Assembly (NCBI GenBank): GCA_026693085.1
Contig: JAPLNB010000236.1
Span: 1-34,587 of the forward strand
Direction: 5' to 3'
DNA: 34,587 nucleotides
DNA from: Planctomycetota bacterium
Lineage (GTDB): Bacteria > Planctomycetota > Phycisphaerae > Tepidisphaerales > Tepidisphaeraceae
Shown: positions 18,433 to 27,485 of the stretch, piece after piece
How the letters are laid out: every line of letters begins with the position of its first letter
Numbering within the stretch: position 1 is the first letter of the stretch
Position numbers and translations under genes: made by a program
Notes under the pieces: model-generated
What the model saw: only the letters and a program-made list of their open reading frames with translations
What the model was told of the DNA's origin: nothing
The model's database searches: none

Positions 18433-18548
18433 GCCGCCCCCATATCCCCCGCCTCCTCCAATCTCCCAATCAACCGCCCATCACCGCCTCATGGCTTCTT
18501 AGTTCTCCGACAGAATCCAATTCCCTGGGGTGGTCGCGGCGTAACGCA

Positions 18549-21500
18549 TCACCTCTTCAACGACTGCACATCCCGGCGCGGATTCGCCCACTGCCGCCGC
18601 ACGGCGCTCTCCACCAGCAAGAGCACCTGCTGATAATCCGGATCGGATGCGTTTGCATACCCCCCGCGGCATTTCCGACCCGCATCCTCCGTCCCCTGCA
18701 ATGGTGCGGCCAGAAAAAGGGATCGCCGAGGCTCGTTGATATCGATCCAGTCCGACCGTGAGACCGCCGCCGGCTTGTGGCACGACACACACCTTCTCTC
18801 ATGCACCGCCGTCAGGCTTCGCACCAATTCCGAATCGCCCGCCAGATCGTACGCCACCTTCTCCGGCCGTTTGTTCACGAAGGCGTCGTGATACGGCGCA
18901 TTGGCGTCGATCCACGTCACCAGCCGCAACCGCTCGTCTTCGCTGAGTTTCACTTTGCCGACATGCGCCCCCTGGCTCAATGCCGTAACAAGCTTGCTCT
19001 TGTGCGACCCATACGCCAGGGCCGGCGTAATGCTCGCGTCCTGCTGGCGCACCGCGGACAGAACCACGAGCCCCTTTTCCAGGATCGTCTCGTACGCGCG
19101 GTTATGCCCATACCCGGCAATCTGCGGATCGTACGTCACAAGCCCCCCAAATAGATCGACGCCCCCCGCCGGCTTCAACCCGCTGTGACATCCGACACAA
19201 TGCCGATCCAGCACCGGTTGGATGTCGCGCAGAAAGCTGATCGGCCGATCTCCCCATGGCGGCGGAACCGGAATTGACGCCGCTCGCAACGCCGCCATCG
19301 GCGGCCGCCCCATCGCCGGCGCGGCCGCCTGTGTCTCATGGCAGCCTGCACAACCCCGCACTTCCCCCGGCTGAAAGCTGATGAAGCTCCGCATTCGCCG
19401 CAGTTCCATCTGCTTCTCGTCCAGAAGCTGGAAGTACACCGCCGTCTCGACCGGCACCTGGAAATGAGCGCTGCCGTCGCTCTCCACCGGAACCGTCCCG
19501 ATAATCCGCACCGGCGTCCAATTCGTCAGGTTCTTCCGCTCCGCGCCCGCTCCGCCATAGCCATGATCCTCGCCATAACGCTGGCCCCCTCGCTGGTTGT
19601 CGTAAGGCCAGCCGATCGGCTCGGCAATGCGGATGTACCGGATGCGATGCGCCTCAATCCCGCTCACGCCGTACGCCGCATTGCTCAACACGCACGTTGC
19701 GTGGTTCCGCGCCGGGTCCGTCTGATCCGCCAGCACCGGCGGCTTAAACCTGGCCCGCAGCGGAATCGGAATGAAGCACGAAATCGCCGGATCGCGGTAG
19801 ATCAGTTCCTTATTCCCGAAAACATCGATCAGATAAAGCCCATACCCCGCCGGATCACGCTCCAAGCCATAGGTGTACGACACCAGGAAATGCTTCTCCG
19901 ACAGCGCCCACGGCGTCGAATAAAACCCGCCCCCATCCATCACGCCCCCCTCCGGCACCCGAATCCCATCCATCCCCCCTTCCGGCGGACGCACCCCCGG
20001 CGTCACAATGCCGATCCCCGCCGGCTCGTTGATTCCCACCGCGTGATTGACCACCACCACCGGACCCACCGCCAGCGTGTGATGCCCCGCCGCTATCGCC
20101 ACCAGCTTCCTGCTGCCCGGAATCGACCGCATATCCTCCATCGCCCACGGGTCCACAAAATGCTGCTTGAAAATGGCATCCGCAAACGTCCCATCCGGTC
20201 GAATGGTCCAGATCGACTGGATGAACGCCCAACTCCGTTCATGATACTCCCATCGCGTGTACCCGATCGTCCCGTCATCCAGCGCATGCGGCAGATAGTC
20301 GCCATCCTTGTTCACGCTCAACCGCCGAATGCGCGTGCCGTCCGGACGCATCACATACAGATTGCAACTCGTCTCGTCCTTGTCATACTCGTTGCATTGC
20401 AGCGACGTCCCGCACCGCTCCGACACAAACGCGATATCGCCGCTCGGCAAATACGTCGGGTCCAGATCGCTCCACTCGCCATTGGTCAACTGCCGCACGT
20501 TCTTCCCGTCCATGCCGACCTCGAAGATCTGAATCGCCTTCTCGCTGCGCCGCAGGCGGTAGCTCTGCATGCGATCCAGCCACCCCGCCGGCGGCTGATC
20601 GCTCCGCGCCCGCGCGTATCCGAACACCGCCCGGTCCCCATCCCACCACAGATCCATCCCATGGACATGCCCCGGCCCCAACGCGCCGTTGAGCACATGA
20701 CGCACCTTCACACTCTGCCCCTCTGACACCGCTTCAAACAGCTTCCCTCCCCCCGCCGCCGACAGAATGCAGATGTCTCCCCCAGGCCGCGACACCCAGG
20801 GCATGTGGTTCAGGCAAATGTCCGGATACGTCTCCTGCGTAAACCGCTTCACGAAGAGCAACCGCTCAAAATTCAGCAGCGGATTGGCAAAAACCACCCG
20901 CCGAACCGCCCACCGCGCTTCCAAGTACAGCTTCCGCTGAACCTCCTCCCCAGCCTCCGCCCCCATCCCGCCTAGACGACCCGACACTTCATCCAGCGCC
21001 CGCAGATGCCCCCGCACCTCTACGCCCGCCTTCGCCAGCTCCGCCGCCGACCGCCGACCCCGCTCGATCACATCCCGCGTCGGATACCGAACCTCCCTCA
21101 CCTTCGCCGTCGACCACGGGCTCAGGCTGATCTGATCCGCCGCCCGATGCAGCGCCAGGTTCTGTCCAGTCGCTCCCGGCCCATAGATCTCGACTTCATC
21201 CAGATGAAAAAAAATCGGCCTGTCACTGGGAATACGCAGCCGCACAAACCGCGCCCGCGGTTGCCCCGGTTCGAACGTCACCTCCAGTGGCTTCCCGCCA
21301 ACGCCCCCGAAATACCGCCCCTTGTTCTCATAACGCACCATCCACGTCTTGCCGTCATCCGATGTCTGGATCGTCAGGTTGTCCGCATTGTGCAGCCCCG
21401 GCTCATAGTCCAGCCGGTTGTAGACGACGATCCGCCCAATCGCCCTCCGCTCCCCCAAATCCACCTGCCACCACGGATTCGCTTCTTGTCCTGTGTGAAA

Positions 21501-21833
21501 CCCATACTTCCCATCCTTCACCCCATCGCACGCCCCCACCGCATCCGAACGCGTGCTCACCGGCACAGCCAGGCTCAAAAGCCAATCCGCCTCGATCTGC
21601 TTCCGAACCTGCTCAGCAGCAACCGCAACATCCGCAGGCTTCGCTGTCGCCCCTATCGCAGCCAGCCCATCCGCCGCAAGAACCGCCCGCGTCGGCACTG
21701 CTGACATGGCCGCGATCATCGCAACCGAGCACGCCACCTTCGTATGACTGCGGATCCACGAGAGCGACTTCCATACCGTCTGTATCACCACTGCGGCTCT
21801 CCTTCCCGTGTGCCCGCATACATTGCACGACAT
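18549..21833 (-). CDS. HzsA-related secreted protein: discoidin-like domain, beta-propeller and multihaem cytochrome-like end
   Basis: A protein of 1094 residues. A basic, then hydrophobic N-terminus (about 30-53) looks like an export signal. Residues about 85-215 resemble an F5/8 type C domain (N-P-W-W-Q-V-D-L-G, F-V-R-L-R-I, F-F-H-L-D-E-V-E-I-Y). The middle holds TolB/PD40-like propeller repeats (G-K-N-V-R-Q-L-T-N-G-E-W-S-D-L-D-P, D-G-T-I-G-Y-T-R-W-E-Y). The C-terminal third has three haem-binding motifs: C-A-G-C-H (828-832), C-V-G-C-H (879-883) and C-V-S-C-H (1015-1019). This order matches proteins related to the alpha subunit of hydrazine synthase, which are widespread in non-anammox planctomycetes. 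Nothing else here suggests anammox, so hydrazine synthesis is not inferred. Probably periplasmic; substrate unknown. Confidence 0.75.
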   Translation of the reverse strand: MSCNVCGHTGRRAAVVIQTVWKSLSWIRSHTKVACSVAMIAAMSAVPTRAVLAADGLAAIGATAKPADVAVAAEQVRKQIEADWLLSLAVPVSTRSDAVGACDGVKDGKYGFHTGQEANPWWQVDLGERRAIGRIVVYNRLDYEPGLHNADNLTIQTSDDGKTWMVRYENKGRYFGGVGGKPLEVTFEPGQPRARFVRLRIPSDRPIFFHLDEVEIYGPGATGQNLALHRAADQISLSPWSTAKVREVRYPTRDVIERGRRSAAELAKAGVEVRGHLRALDEVSGRLGGMGAEAGEEVQRKLYLEARWAVRRVVFANPLLNFERLLFVKRFTQETYPDICLNHMPWVSRPGGDICILSAAGGGKLFEAVSEGQSVKVRHVLNGALGPGHVHGMDLWWDGDRAVFGYARARSDQPPAGWLDRMQSYRLRRSEKAIQIFEVGMDGKNVRQLTNGEWSDLDPTYLPSGDIAFVSERCGTSLQCNEYDKDETSCNLYVMRPDGTRIRRLSVNKDGDYLPHALDDGTIGYTRWEYHERSWAFIQSIWTIRPDGTFADAIFKQHFVDPWAMEDMRSIPGSRKLVAIAAGHHTLAVGPVVVVNHAVGINEPAGIGIVTPGVRPPEGGMDGIRVPEGGVMDGGGFYSTPWALSEKHFLVSYTYGLERDPAGYGLYLIDVFGNKELIYRDPAISCFIPIPLRARFKPPVLADQTDPARNHATCVLSNAAYGVSGIEAHRIRYIRIAEPIGWPYDNQRGGQRYGEDHGYGGAGAERKNLTNWTPVRIIGTVPVESDGSAHFQVPVETAVYFQLLDEKQMELRRMRSFISFQPGEVRGCAGCHETQAAAPAMGRPPMAALRAASIPVPPPWGDRPISFLRDIQPVLDRHCVGCHSGLKPAGGVDLFGGLVTYDPQIAGYGHNRAYETILEKGLVVLSAVRQQDASITPALAYGSHKSKLVTALSQGAHVGKVKLSEDERLRLVTWIDANAPYHDAFVNKRPEKVAYDLAGDSELVRSLTAVHERRCVSCHKPAAVSRSDWIDINEPRRSLFLAAPLQGTEDAGRKCRGGYANASDPDYQQVLLLVESAVRRQWANPRRDVQSLKR

Positions 21834-22155
21834 GAGCCTGCCTACCGCGGCATCATACCCGGTCCGCTCGTTTGAGCACCACTGGCTGCCTGCGTGGACA
21901 AATGCATTCCGCGTAGGCTCGCCAGGGACCGATGATCACCCCGCAACGGCCTGACACAGCATGAGGCAGCCGGCTATGAAAACGACACCGCGCAATGATG
22001 CGAGCAACCGCGCCACTTCGATGAGTCATTTTCGATGACACTGGCTCGCGAAGTTTCTGGCGGCTGGTCTTCTGTCGGTGGGATGAGGCAGGGGATAGGC
22101 CAGAGGGCGAGCGGGAGGAATGAAATGACTTCCCACCCTTTTTCAAGCCCCCAGC
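21834..22155. other. Intergenic region, no recognised feature
   Basis: These 322 bases separate the PEP-CTERM gene from the HzsA-related gene. A 5-bp hairpin (GTCAT-TTTCG-ATGAC at 22025-22039) is the only structure noticed. A 97-codon open frame on the minus strand is basic, has no recognisable domain and is probably chance. The promoter of the HzsA-related gene should lie here, but I see no convincing hexamer pair. Confidence 0.4.
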
Positions 22156-22905
22156 TCAGGCGTGCAGACGACTGCGCCCCACGATTCTACTGATACCCAG
22201 GACGCCGAGCCCAAGGAGGGCCGACCATGCGACGGAGGGCAGGGGAACCGCCGCCACAACCTCGATCGTCAAAGGTATCTCCGAAATATCTCTGCCATCG
22301 AGCGGGGGATCCGGCCAAGTCGGCGCGATCCACGTACTGTCGCCGGCCACCATGCCTGCCGAGTCTGCATCATTGTACTGAGTCCAGAACTTGATGGAAT
22401 CCGAAACGGCACCGTTGCCTGTAAACTCGAGCGTCCCCAGCAAAACGGCGCTGATGTTATCAGATGTTTTAATTGCAACCGAGCCTTCACCGCCGCCATC
22501 GTTTTGAATGTAGAGATTGGCACCCTCCCCGTACGTGCCCCGCTGCCAGCCATTAAAGGTATGCCCGCTGTATCCCGCCGGTTCAATGAGTTCCGAAATA
22601 TACGCTGGCGACGCATTCGAAGACCAACCTCCTAGCGGCGTATCCGCCGCTATGGTCAGAGCGGCATATCCGATGCCGGAATCTTGGATCGCGGTCTTCG
22701 CGCCCTGATCCAGCACCAAATACCACTTGACCTCAACTGTGTCTCCGTCGGCAACATACACAGTGCCGCCATTGAAGAACCCCAAGTCATTAGTCCAGAA
22801 CGCGTACTGTCGCCCGTTGGCGGGATCGATGGCATTGCCTCGGGCAGATCCGGGGACCCATGCCAGCAACACAACAACGCTCAGAACAACAGCTACCCAA
22901 CGCAT
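22156..22905 (-). CDS. Secreted PEP-CTERM-type protein
   Basis: A protein of 249 residues. The start giving MRWVAVVLSVVVLLAWVPGS is set by an excellent AGGAGGT a few bases before the ATG; a longer frame to 22995 is rejected. The signal peptide spans about residues 1-22, cleaved near S-A-R-G. The mature part is a Gly/Asp/Thr-rich, probably beta-sandwich domain with no known family (for example N-D-L-G-F-F-N-G-G-T-V-Y-V-A-D-G-D). The C-terminus has the sorting signal layout of PEP-CTERM proteins: V-P-L-P-S, then a hydrophobic helix (about 222-240), then a basic end (R-I-V-G-R-S-R-L). Such proteins are processed by an exosortase, which is not in this window. Surface or exported role inferred; specific function unknown. 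Confidence 0.8.
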   Translation of the reverse strand: MRWVAVVLSVVVLLAWVPGSARGNAIDPANGRQYAFWTNDLGFFNGGTVYVADGDTVEVKWYLVLDQGAKTAIQDSGIGYAALTIAADTPLGGWSSNASPAYISELIEPAGYSGHTFNGWQRGTYGEGANLYIQNDGGGEGSVAIKTSDNISAVLLGTLEFTGNGAVSDSIKFWTQYNDADSAGMVAGDSTWIAPTWPDPPLDGRDISEIPLTIEVVAAVPLPSVAWSALLGLGVLGISRIVGRSRLHA

Positions 22906-23122
22906 AGCACCTCCTGCCCTGCGACCCACTGACATGAGCGTATGCTTCAGATCCCCGCCAACCCGAAGCGCCACTCTCCATTCCGCACGTAGCATACCAC
23001 CCCAGGATCACGATGCAAGCGCGGAATCCCCCCAACTTCACCCCACACCCGGCGCCTCATCCCCCATCGCCCCCACCCGCCATTGCCGCGCACAGGCTCC
23101 CTGATGAAACGCAACCGTACTA

Positions 23123-25093
23123 CTAGCGCACGGGGGAACGTTCGCCGATGCGCTCGGAAGAGGGCGGCTCGGGCACCGACGCGACAATCTGCACAGGGAT
23201 CTCCGGCGGCAACAGCGATTCCAGACGACGCTGGAAAGAACCCTTGATCAGATGATACACCGCGCCCTGCCGGCTCGTCCCGATGATCACTCGCTCGCAG
23301 CCGTTGATGGCGGCGTTCTCGGCCAGCAACACCGCGGCGTCCGAGCCCGTGTCGTACACGCAGATCACCGGGACGCCCAACTCGTGCCCTTTATCGAGGA
23401 AAAACGCGAACGTTCTCCGCGCTGCCAGGTCCGTGTCGATCGTGAATTGCGTCTCCCATTTGATCGACAGCCTGATCTGGCGAATGAAGCAGACCACCAG
23501 CGTCATGTCCTCGGGCTTTGCTATGGCCAGCGCAGGCTCGGCAAGCGCCTCCGAGCCATACGTGCCGACCAGGATTTTTCGCTTGCCCAGCGCCTCGGGA
23601 GTGAGCTGTTCGGCGATGGCTTGCCGGATCAGGCTCGGCTTGGGTCCTTTGCGCGTGCCCCACCACTTGGTCAGGGCGCGCGCCAACAGACCAACCACCA
23701 TCACGATCGTCACGAACATCAGCGCTTCTCGCTTGACATACGCCAGCGAGACCCAGATGCCCAGAAGGACCACGCCAAGCGCGATCATCGGCGCTTTGCG
23801 GCGCATCCGGCGCAGACGCGGGTGCATTGCACAAAGCGTCACGTTGATCGCCACCGCCCCCACCACCCCGATCGCGTACAAAGCGGCCAGCCGATCCAGA
23901 TCGTGCACGAACAGCAGCACGATCACCGGCGCCCCGGCAGCGATGATCGCCGGTACCCACGGAACGCCAAATCGGTTCAGCGACTGCAGGAAACGTGGCA
24001 GTTCCCCATCCCTCGCCATCAGGTACTGCACCGAGATCATGTCGGTGATGGCCGTGTTCGCGGCGGAGAGCAACAGCAGACCCCCAACGCTACGCACCAC
24101 CCACGTGCCCCACGGTCCCATGAATCGCTCGGTGATAAACGCCATCATATCGCCAAGGTGTTTGTCGCGGCTGACAGGCGGAACGATGGCAAGCATGCAG
24201 ACGGCCAGCAGGATATTGAAGACCGCAACCTCGATCGCGACAACCCAGATCGCTTTGCGGGCCGTGTGAGCGACTGGTCGTTTCATCACGCCGGTGAGAT
24301 TCGCGATGGCCTCAACACCCGACAACGCAAGGACGATCGAAACGAACGACATCCACATCGCCGCCGGCGGGTCCTTGGTGATGTCCCCAATCTGATTGGG
24401 CAGGTGTTTCCAATCCACTTGAGAGAGCGATCCAAACGTAATCAGGAGGGTGATGCCTACCATGCCGATCGCTGCGGCAAGCGCGAAACGCCCCGTGTGT
24501 TTGGGGCCCATCAGGTTGAACAGACCGATCAGTCCGATTGCCACCATCGTCCACAACGCCGGCGAGTCGATCGCAAAGAGACTTTCGGACGCACTGGCGG
24601 GCTGTGCGCGGTGAGGCTCCAGAGCGTTGCCGGCATCGGGAGCTTCGGTGGGATCGGCGATATCGGCAGGGATGTGAGATTCGACGCGCTCGACATGTTT
24701 GGAGAGCGGCAGGCCGAAGTAATGGAACGCGTCGAGCGCACTGAGCGAGGCGGTCACCGTGTAATCGGCAAAGAGCAGCAATGCCCCAACGACGGCCAGC
24801 ATGCGCGAACGCGATTTGGCCGCAGTGTAAACCCCGCCGCCATCGGGGTAGATTCGGCAGATGTGCGTGTAAGCCCATCCGACCGCCAAAATCAGCAAGC
24901 TCATCAAGCAGATGAGGTAGAAGCTCGACCGGCCGGCGAAGAAGAACGCCAGCCCCAGAACGTACAGGCGGCTGGTGCCCCAATCACCAAAGAGAAGGCC
25001 CGCCGCCTGCAACCAACCGACGTTACGCGGTCGTTCACCAGCCAAAAGTGCCAAAGCCGTAGGCCGTGCTCGCCCGTTCTCGCCCAACGACAT
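23123..25093 (-). CDS. KimA-like potassium transporter (APC superfamily) with cytoplasmic C-terminal domain, riboswitch-controlled copy
   Basis: A protein of 656 residues with about 12 membrane helices followed by a soluble domain from about residue 490 resembling a universal-stress-like fold (K-I-L-V-G-T-Y-G, R-V-I-I-G-T-S-R). It aligns by eye with B. subtilis KimA (YdaO): G-D-W-G-T-S-R-L-Y puts Asp37 and Tyr44 with the spacing of KimA Asp36/Tyr43. A-D-Y-T-V-T-A-S-L-S gives Asp110, Thr114 and Ser118, matching the potassium-site residues Asp117, Thr121 and Ser125. Y-P-D-G-G-G-V-Y and A-N-T-A-I also match. Residues are quoted from memory of the family. The c-di-AMP riboswitch in its leader independently supports a potassium role. 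The upstream paralogue at 25521-27485 is similar along its whole length. Confidence 0.82.
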   Translation of the reverse strand: MSLGENGRARPTALALLAGERPRNVGWLQAAGLLFGDWGTSRLYVLGLAFFFAGRSSFYLICLMSLLILAVGWAYTHICRIYPDGGGVYTAAKSRSRMLAVVGALLLFADYTVTASLSALDAFHYFGLPLSKHVERVESHIPADIADPTEAPDAGNALEPHRAQPASASESLFAIDSPALWTMVAIGLIGLFNLMGPKHTGRFALAAAIGMVGITLLITFGSLSQVDWKHLPNQIGDITKDPPAAMWMSFVSIVLALSGVEAIANLTGVMKRPVAHTARKAIWVVAIEVAVFNILLAVCMLAIVPPVSRDKHLGDMMAFITERFMGPWGTWVVRSVGGLLLLSAANTAITDMISVQYLMARDGELPRFLQSLNRFGVPWVPAIIAAGAPVIVLLFVHDLDRLAALYAIGVVGAVAINVTLCAMHPRLRRMRRKAPMIALGVVLLGIWVSLAYVKREALMFVTIVMVVGLLARALTKWWGTRKGPKPSLIRQAIAEQLTPEALGKRKILVGTYGSEALAEPALAIAKPEDMTLVVCFIRQIRLSIKWETQFTIDTDLAARRTFAFFLDKGHELGVPVICVYDTGSDAAVLLAENAAINGCERVIIGTSRQGAVYHLIKGSFQRRLESLLPPEIPVQIVASVPEPPSSERIGERSPVR

Positions 25094-25190
25094 CTTTATG
25101 GATCCAAACGTATGTGCCTAGTGCAAAGCCGACAGTCCTGCCTACCGGCGATGCAGGCCATTATTCGCACAGACGTCTGCTCGGGCTTGG

Positions 25191-25212
25191 GGCGGCATCA
25201 AAGCATGCCGCC
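25191..25212 (-). promoter_or_regulatory. Hairpin downstream of the riboswitch, possible expression platform
   Basis: In the transcribed sense GGCGGCAU and AUGCCGCC form a perfect 8-bp stem with a 6-base loop, 28 bases after the riboswitch aptamer and about 100 bases before the transporter start. No U run follows, so it is not a classic intrinsic terminator. It may take part in gene control in another way. Confidence 0.4.
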
Positions 25213-25239
25213 GCAGGAGAGCTTAACGTTGTGCCCTTT

Positions 25240-25390
25240 CAAATGCCTACGGGGTTAGCTGACGGGCTGGAGCCTGAAAGTGCTCCGAGGTCTGATTTCA
25301 GACCCCTTCGCCCCTACCGGTTTGACACGAGCCAAACCGGTGGTTGGTTTCCCCGCACCACGCCAACTGGCATGGTTTCGGCGGCCACAA
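25240..25390 (-). promoter_or_regulatory. ydaO/yuaA-type cyclic-di-AMP riboswitch
   Basis: Read on the minus strand, the leader carries the conserved core of the ydaO aptamer in order. A G-C-C-G-C-C-G-A-A-A-C-C start (about 25388) is followed by GCGGGGAAACC (25343-25358). Next comes a hairpin with a 9-bp stem ACCGGUUUG/CAAACCGGU (25316-25341) and AGGGGCGAA. Then follow the perfect hairpin GGUCUG-AAAU-CAGACC (25289-25304) and the near-invariant CCCGUCAGCUAAC followed by CCCGUAGGC (25246-25266). This agrees with the consensus and with the crystallised thermophile aptamer as I remember it. These RNAs bind c-di-AMP and usually switch off potassium uptake or cell-wall genes. It lies about 150 bases before a KimA-like gene, the classic partner. 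Confidence 0.92.
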
Positions 25391-25475
25391 TGATAGGTAA
25401 CCTAACCCCAACAGGGGCGGAATGTCAAACGCGCAATCGGCTGACGGACGGGATTGGCAGCTTAAAGCATTACGT

Positions 25476-25506
25476 CTTATAATCTTATGCGAATAACATC
25501 GAGCAA
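25476..25506 (-). promoter_or_regulatory. Possible promoter for the riboswitch-led transporter
   Basis: On the minus strand TATAAG (25476-25481, five of six matches to the -10) is preceded by TTGCTC (25501-25506, a weak -35) with a long 19-base spacer. It falls in a locally AT-rich stretch between the upstream transporter's stop and the riboswitch, the right place for a leader promoter. Weak evidence. Confidence 0.3.
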
Positions 25507-25520
25507 ATCGGAATGACTGC

Positions 25521-27485
25521 TCAGGCAGACTGCATATGAGAACCGGATGGTGAGTCATCGCTACAGAGGACTTCCACAGGAATTTCCGGGGGCAGGAGCA
25601 TCTCGAGGGTGCGCTGGAATGAACCTTTGATGAGTTGATGCAGCGAGCCTCGGCGGCTCGTGCCGATGAGGACGCGACGAACACCATTGATGGCAGCCAG
25701 TTCCGCGATCATCTCCGCCGAGTTCGTCCCGGTGTCGTACATGGGGATGATCGGAACCCCAAACCGATGCCCAAGTTCTAGGAAGTCGACAAACAACGCT
25801 TGCGCGGCAAGGTCGGAGTCGAGCGTGAGGCGCTCCTGCGACTTGAACATGTACGAAAGAGCCACTGGCCGAACGAAGCACACGACCAGCGACGCATTCT
25901 CGCCACGCGCCTTATCCAACGCGACCTGGCCTAGCCGCGTGGAACCGGCGGTAGCCAGCAGCATCCGCGGTTTGCCCAGCGCCTCGGGAGAGAGCTGCTC
26001 CATGATCGCTTGACGCAGCAGGCTCGGCTTGGGGTGGAGCGACGCCCGGTATTGTGTGAGTTTCCGCGCGATCAGCCCGACCGACAGCACGATCGTCGCA
26101 AACATCAGGGCATGGATCTTGGTGACCGCCACCGTCAAACCGATCCCGACCATCAACACCCCCAGGAGCAACATCGGGAGCTTTCGCCACCAGCGGTACA
26201 GCCGGGGGTGAAACGCACACAGCGTCACGTTAATCGACACGGCGCCCACCACGCCGATCGCGTACAGCGACGCCAGCGTCTCGAGGCTGTGTGCGAACAG
26301 GAGCACCACGGCGGGGGCAGCGGCGGCGATCAACGCCGCCAGCCACGGTGACCCAAACCCGTTCAGTCTCTGGAACACTCGCGGCATCTCGCCATCCCGC
26401 GACATGACGTACAAAATGCTCGTCAGCCCGTTGATCGCAGTGTTCGTGGCAGACAGCAACAGAACTCCGCCCACAATGCGGACCGGCCATTCGCCCCAGG
26501 CGCCCACGTATTGCTCCGCCAGGAACGCCAGCATGTCCTCCGTGTGAGCATGCCGACCCAGCGAACCGACCGCCACCATGCAGACCGCCAGCAGCAGGTT
26601 GAATATGGCGACTTCAAACGCAACCGTCCAGATCGACTTGCGGGCCGTCTTGTACACGGGTTTGGACATCACCCCCGTTAGATTCGCGATCGCCTCCACT
26701 CCGGACAACGCCAAAACGATGCCCACGAACGCCTGCCACAACTCCAGCGGTGGCTGCCCCAGCGAGCCTAGGTCAATCGTGCCCCACGAGACCTGCGGCA
26801 GCGCAAACGCGACCACCAGGAGCGTAATGGCAATCATCCCAACGGCGGCTAGGACAGCATACAAGGAGGTGTGCTTCGGCCCGAGCAGGTTGACAGCGCC
26901 GATCAGCACAATTGACACAATCGCCCACAGGCCCGGGCTCCGCCAACTGAACAGCGGTTCGGGTTCCACCTGGTGCGTGGGGCGTTCGAGGATGATGCGC
27001 CCGTCGGCCGGCGGTTCAGAGACCGCCGCTGCGGTCCCTGGCCCGAGCCCAAAGTAATGAAACGCATCAACGGCTGAGAGAGACGCGGTGACCGTGTAAT
27101 CCGCAAACAGCAGCAGCGCCCCAATCACACCCAGCAGACGGCTGTGGTGTCGAGCCGCCGAGTACACCCCCCCACCGTCCGCATAGATGCGGCAAATCTG
27201 CGTGTATGCCCACCCAATCGCCAGGATCAGCAGGCTCATGGCGGCGATAAGATAGTAGCTCGTGCGGCCCGCAAAGAGGAACGCCAAGCCCAGCACATAC
27301 AGGCGGCTCGTGCCCCAATCGCCAAACAGCAGACCCGCCGCACCCCGCCATTCCACATTGCGCGGCCGCTCGCTGGCCAAAAGGCTCAATGCGTTCGGCA
27401 TACTCGCGGAGTTCTGGCCGCTCTGGTTGATTCCACTCATTGCCCAAGCCCATGGATTGAGCGACCCGAACGCCGTCGATTCCAT
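25521..27485 (-). CDS. KimA-like potassium transporter (APC superfamily), second copy
   Basis: Tandem paralogue of the transporter at 23123-25093, 654 residues from the first ATG; the ATGs at 27440 and 27401 are alternatives because the first 28 residues are not conserved with the other copy. Membrane part and C-terminal soluble domain are in the same order. The putative potassium-site residues are kept: Asp56 and Tyr63 (G-D-W-G-T-S-R-L-Y), Asp129, Thr133 and Ser137 (A-D-Y-T-V-T-A-S-L-S). The soluble domain ends R-V-L-I-G-T-S-R-R-G and P-P-E-I-P-V-E-V-L. No c-di-AMP riboswitch was found before it, only a long leader. The two copies may therefore respond to different signals. Confidence 0.8.
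   Translation of the reverse strand: MESTAFGSLNPWAWAMSGINQSGQNSASMPNALSLLASERPRNVEWRGAAGLLFGDWGTSRLYVLGLAFLFAGRTSYYLIAAMSLLILAIGWAYTQICRIYADGGGVYSAARHHSRLLGVIGALLLFADYTVTASLSAVDAFHYFGLGPGTAAAVSEPPADGRIILERPTHQVEPEPLFSWRSPGLWAIVSIVLIGAVNLLGPKHTSLYAVLAAVGMIAITLLVVAFALPQVSWGTIDLGSLGQPPLELWQAFVGIVLALSGVEAIANLTGVMSKPVYKTARKSIWTVAFEVAIFNLLLAVCMVAVGSLGRHAHTEDMLAFLAEQYVGAWGEWPVRIVGGVLLLSATNTAINGLTSILYVMSRDGEMPRVFQRLNGFGSPWLAALIAAAAPAVVLLFAHSLETLASLYAIGVVGAVSINVTLCAFHPRLYRWWRKLPMLLLGVLMVGIGLTVAVTKIHALMFATIVLSVGLIARKLTQYRASLHPKPSLLRQAIMEQLSPEALGKPRMLLATAGSTRLGQVALDKARGENASLVVCFVRPVALSYMFKSQERLTLDSDLAAQALFVDFLELGHRFGVPIIPMYDTGTNSAEMIAELAAINGVRRVLIGTSRRGSLHQLIKGSFQRTLEMLLPPEIPVEVLCSDDSPSGSHMQSA

Noticed and set aside
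18549-21833. Evidence for anammox (hydrazine synthase)
   Set aside because: Only an HzsA-related protein is present; no other hydrazine synthase subunit or hydrazine dehydrogenase gene is nearby, and such relatives are common in non-anammox planctomycetes.
21853-22146. A 97-codon basic frame between the PEP-CTERM and HzsA-related genes
   Set aside because: No ribosome site, no domain and a Ser/Arg-rich chance-like composition.
23252-25258. A 668-codon plus-strand frame opposite the first KimA-like gene, running over the riboswitch
   Set aside because: Antisense shadow with Arg/His/Asp/Gln-rich composition; the minus strand encodes a clear transporter and riboswitch.
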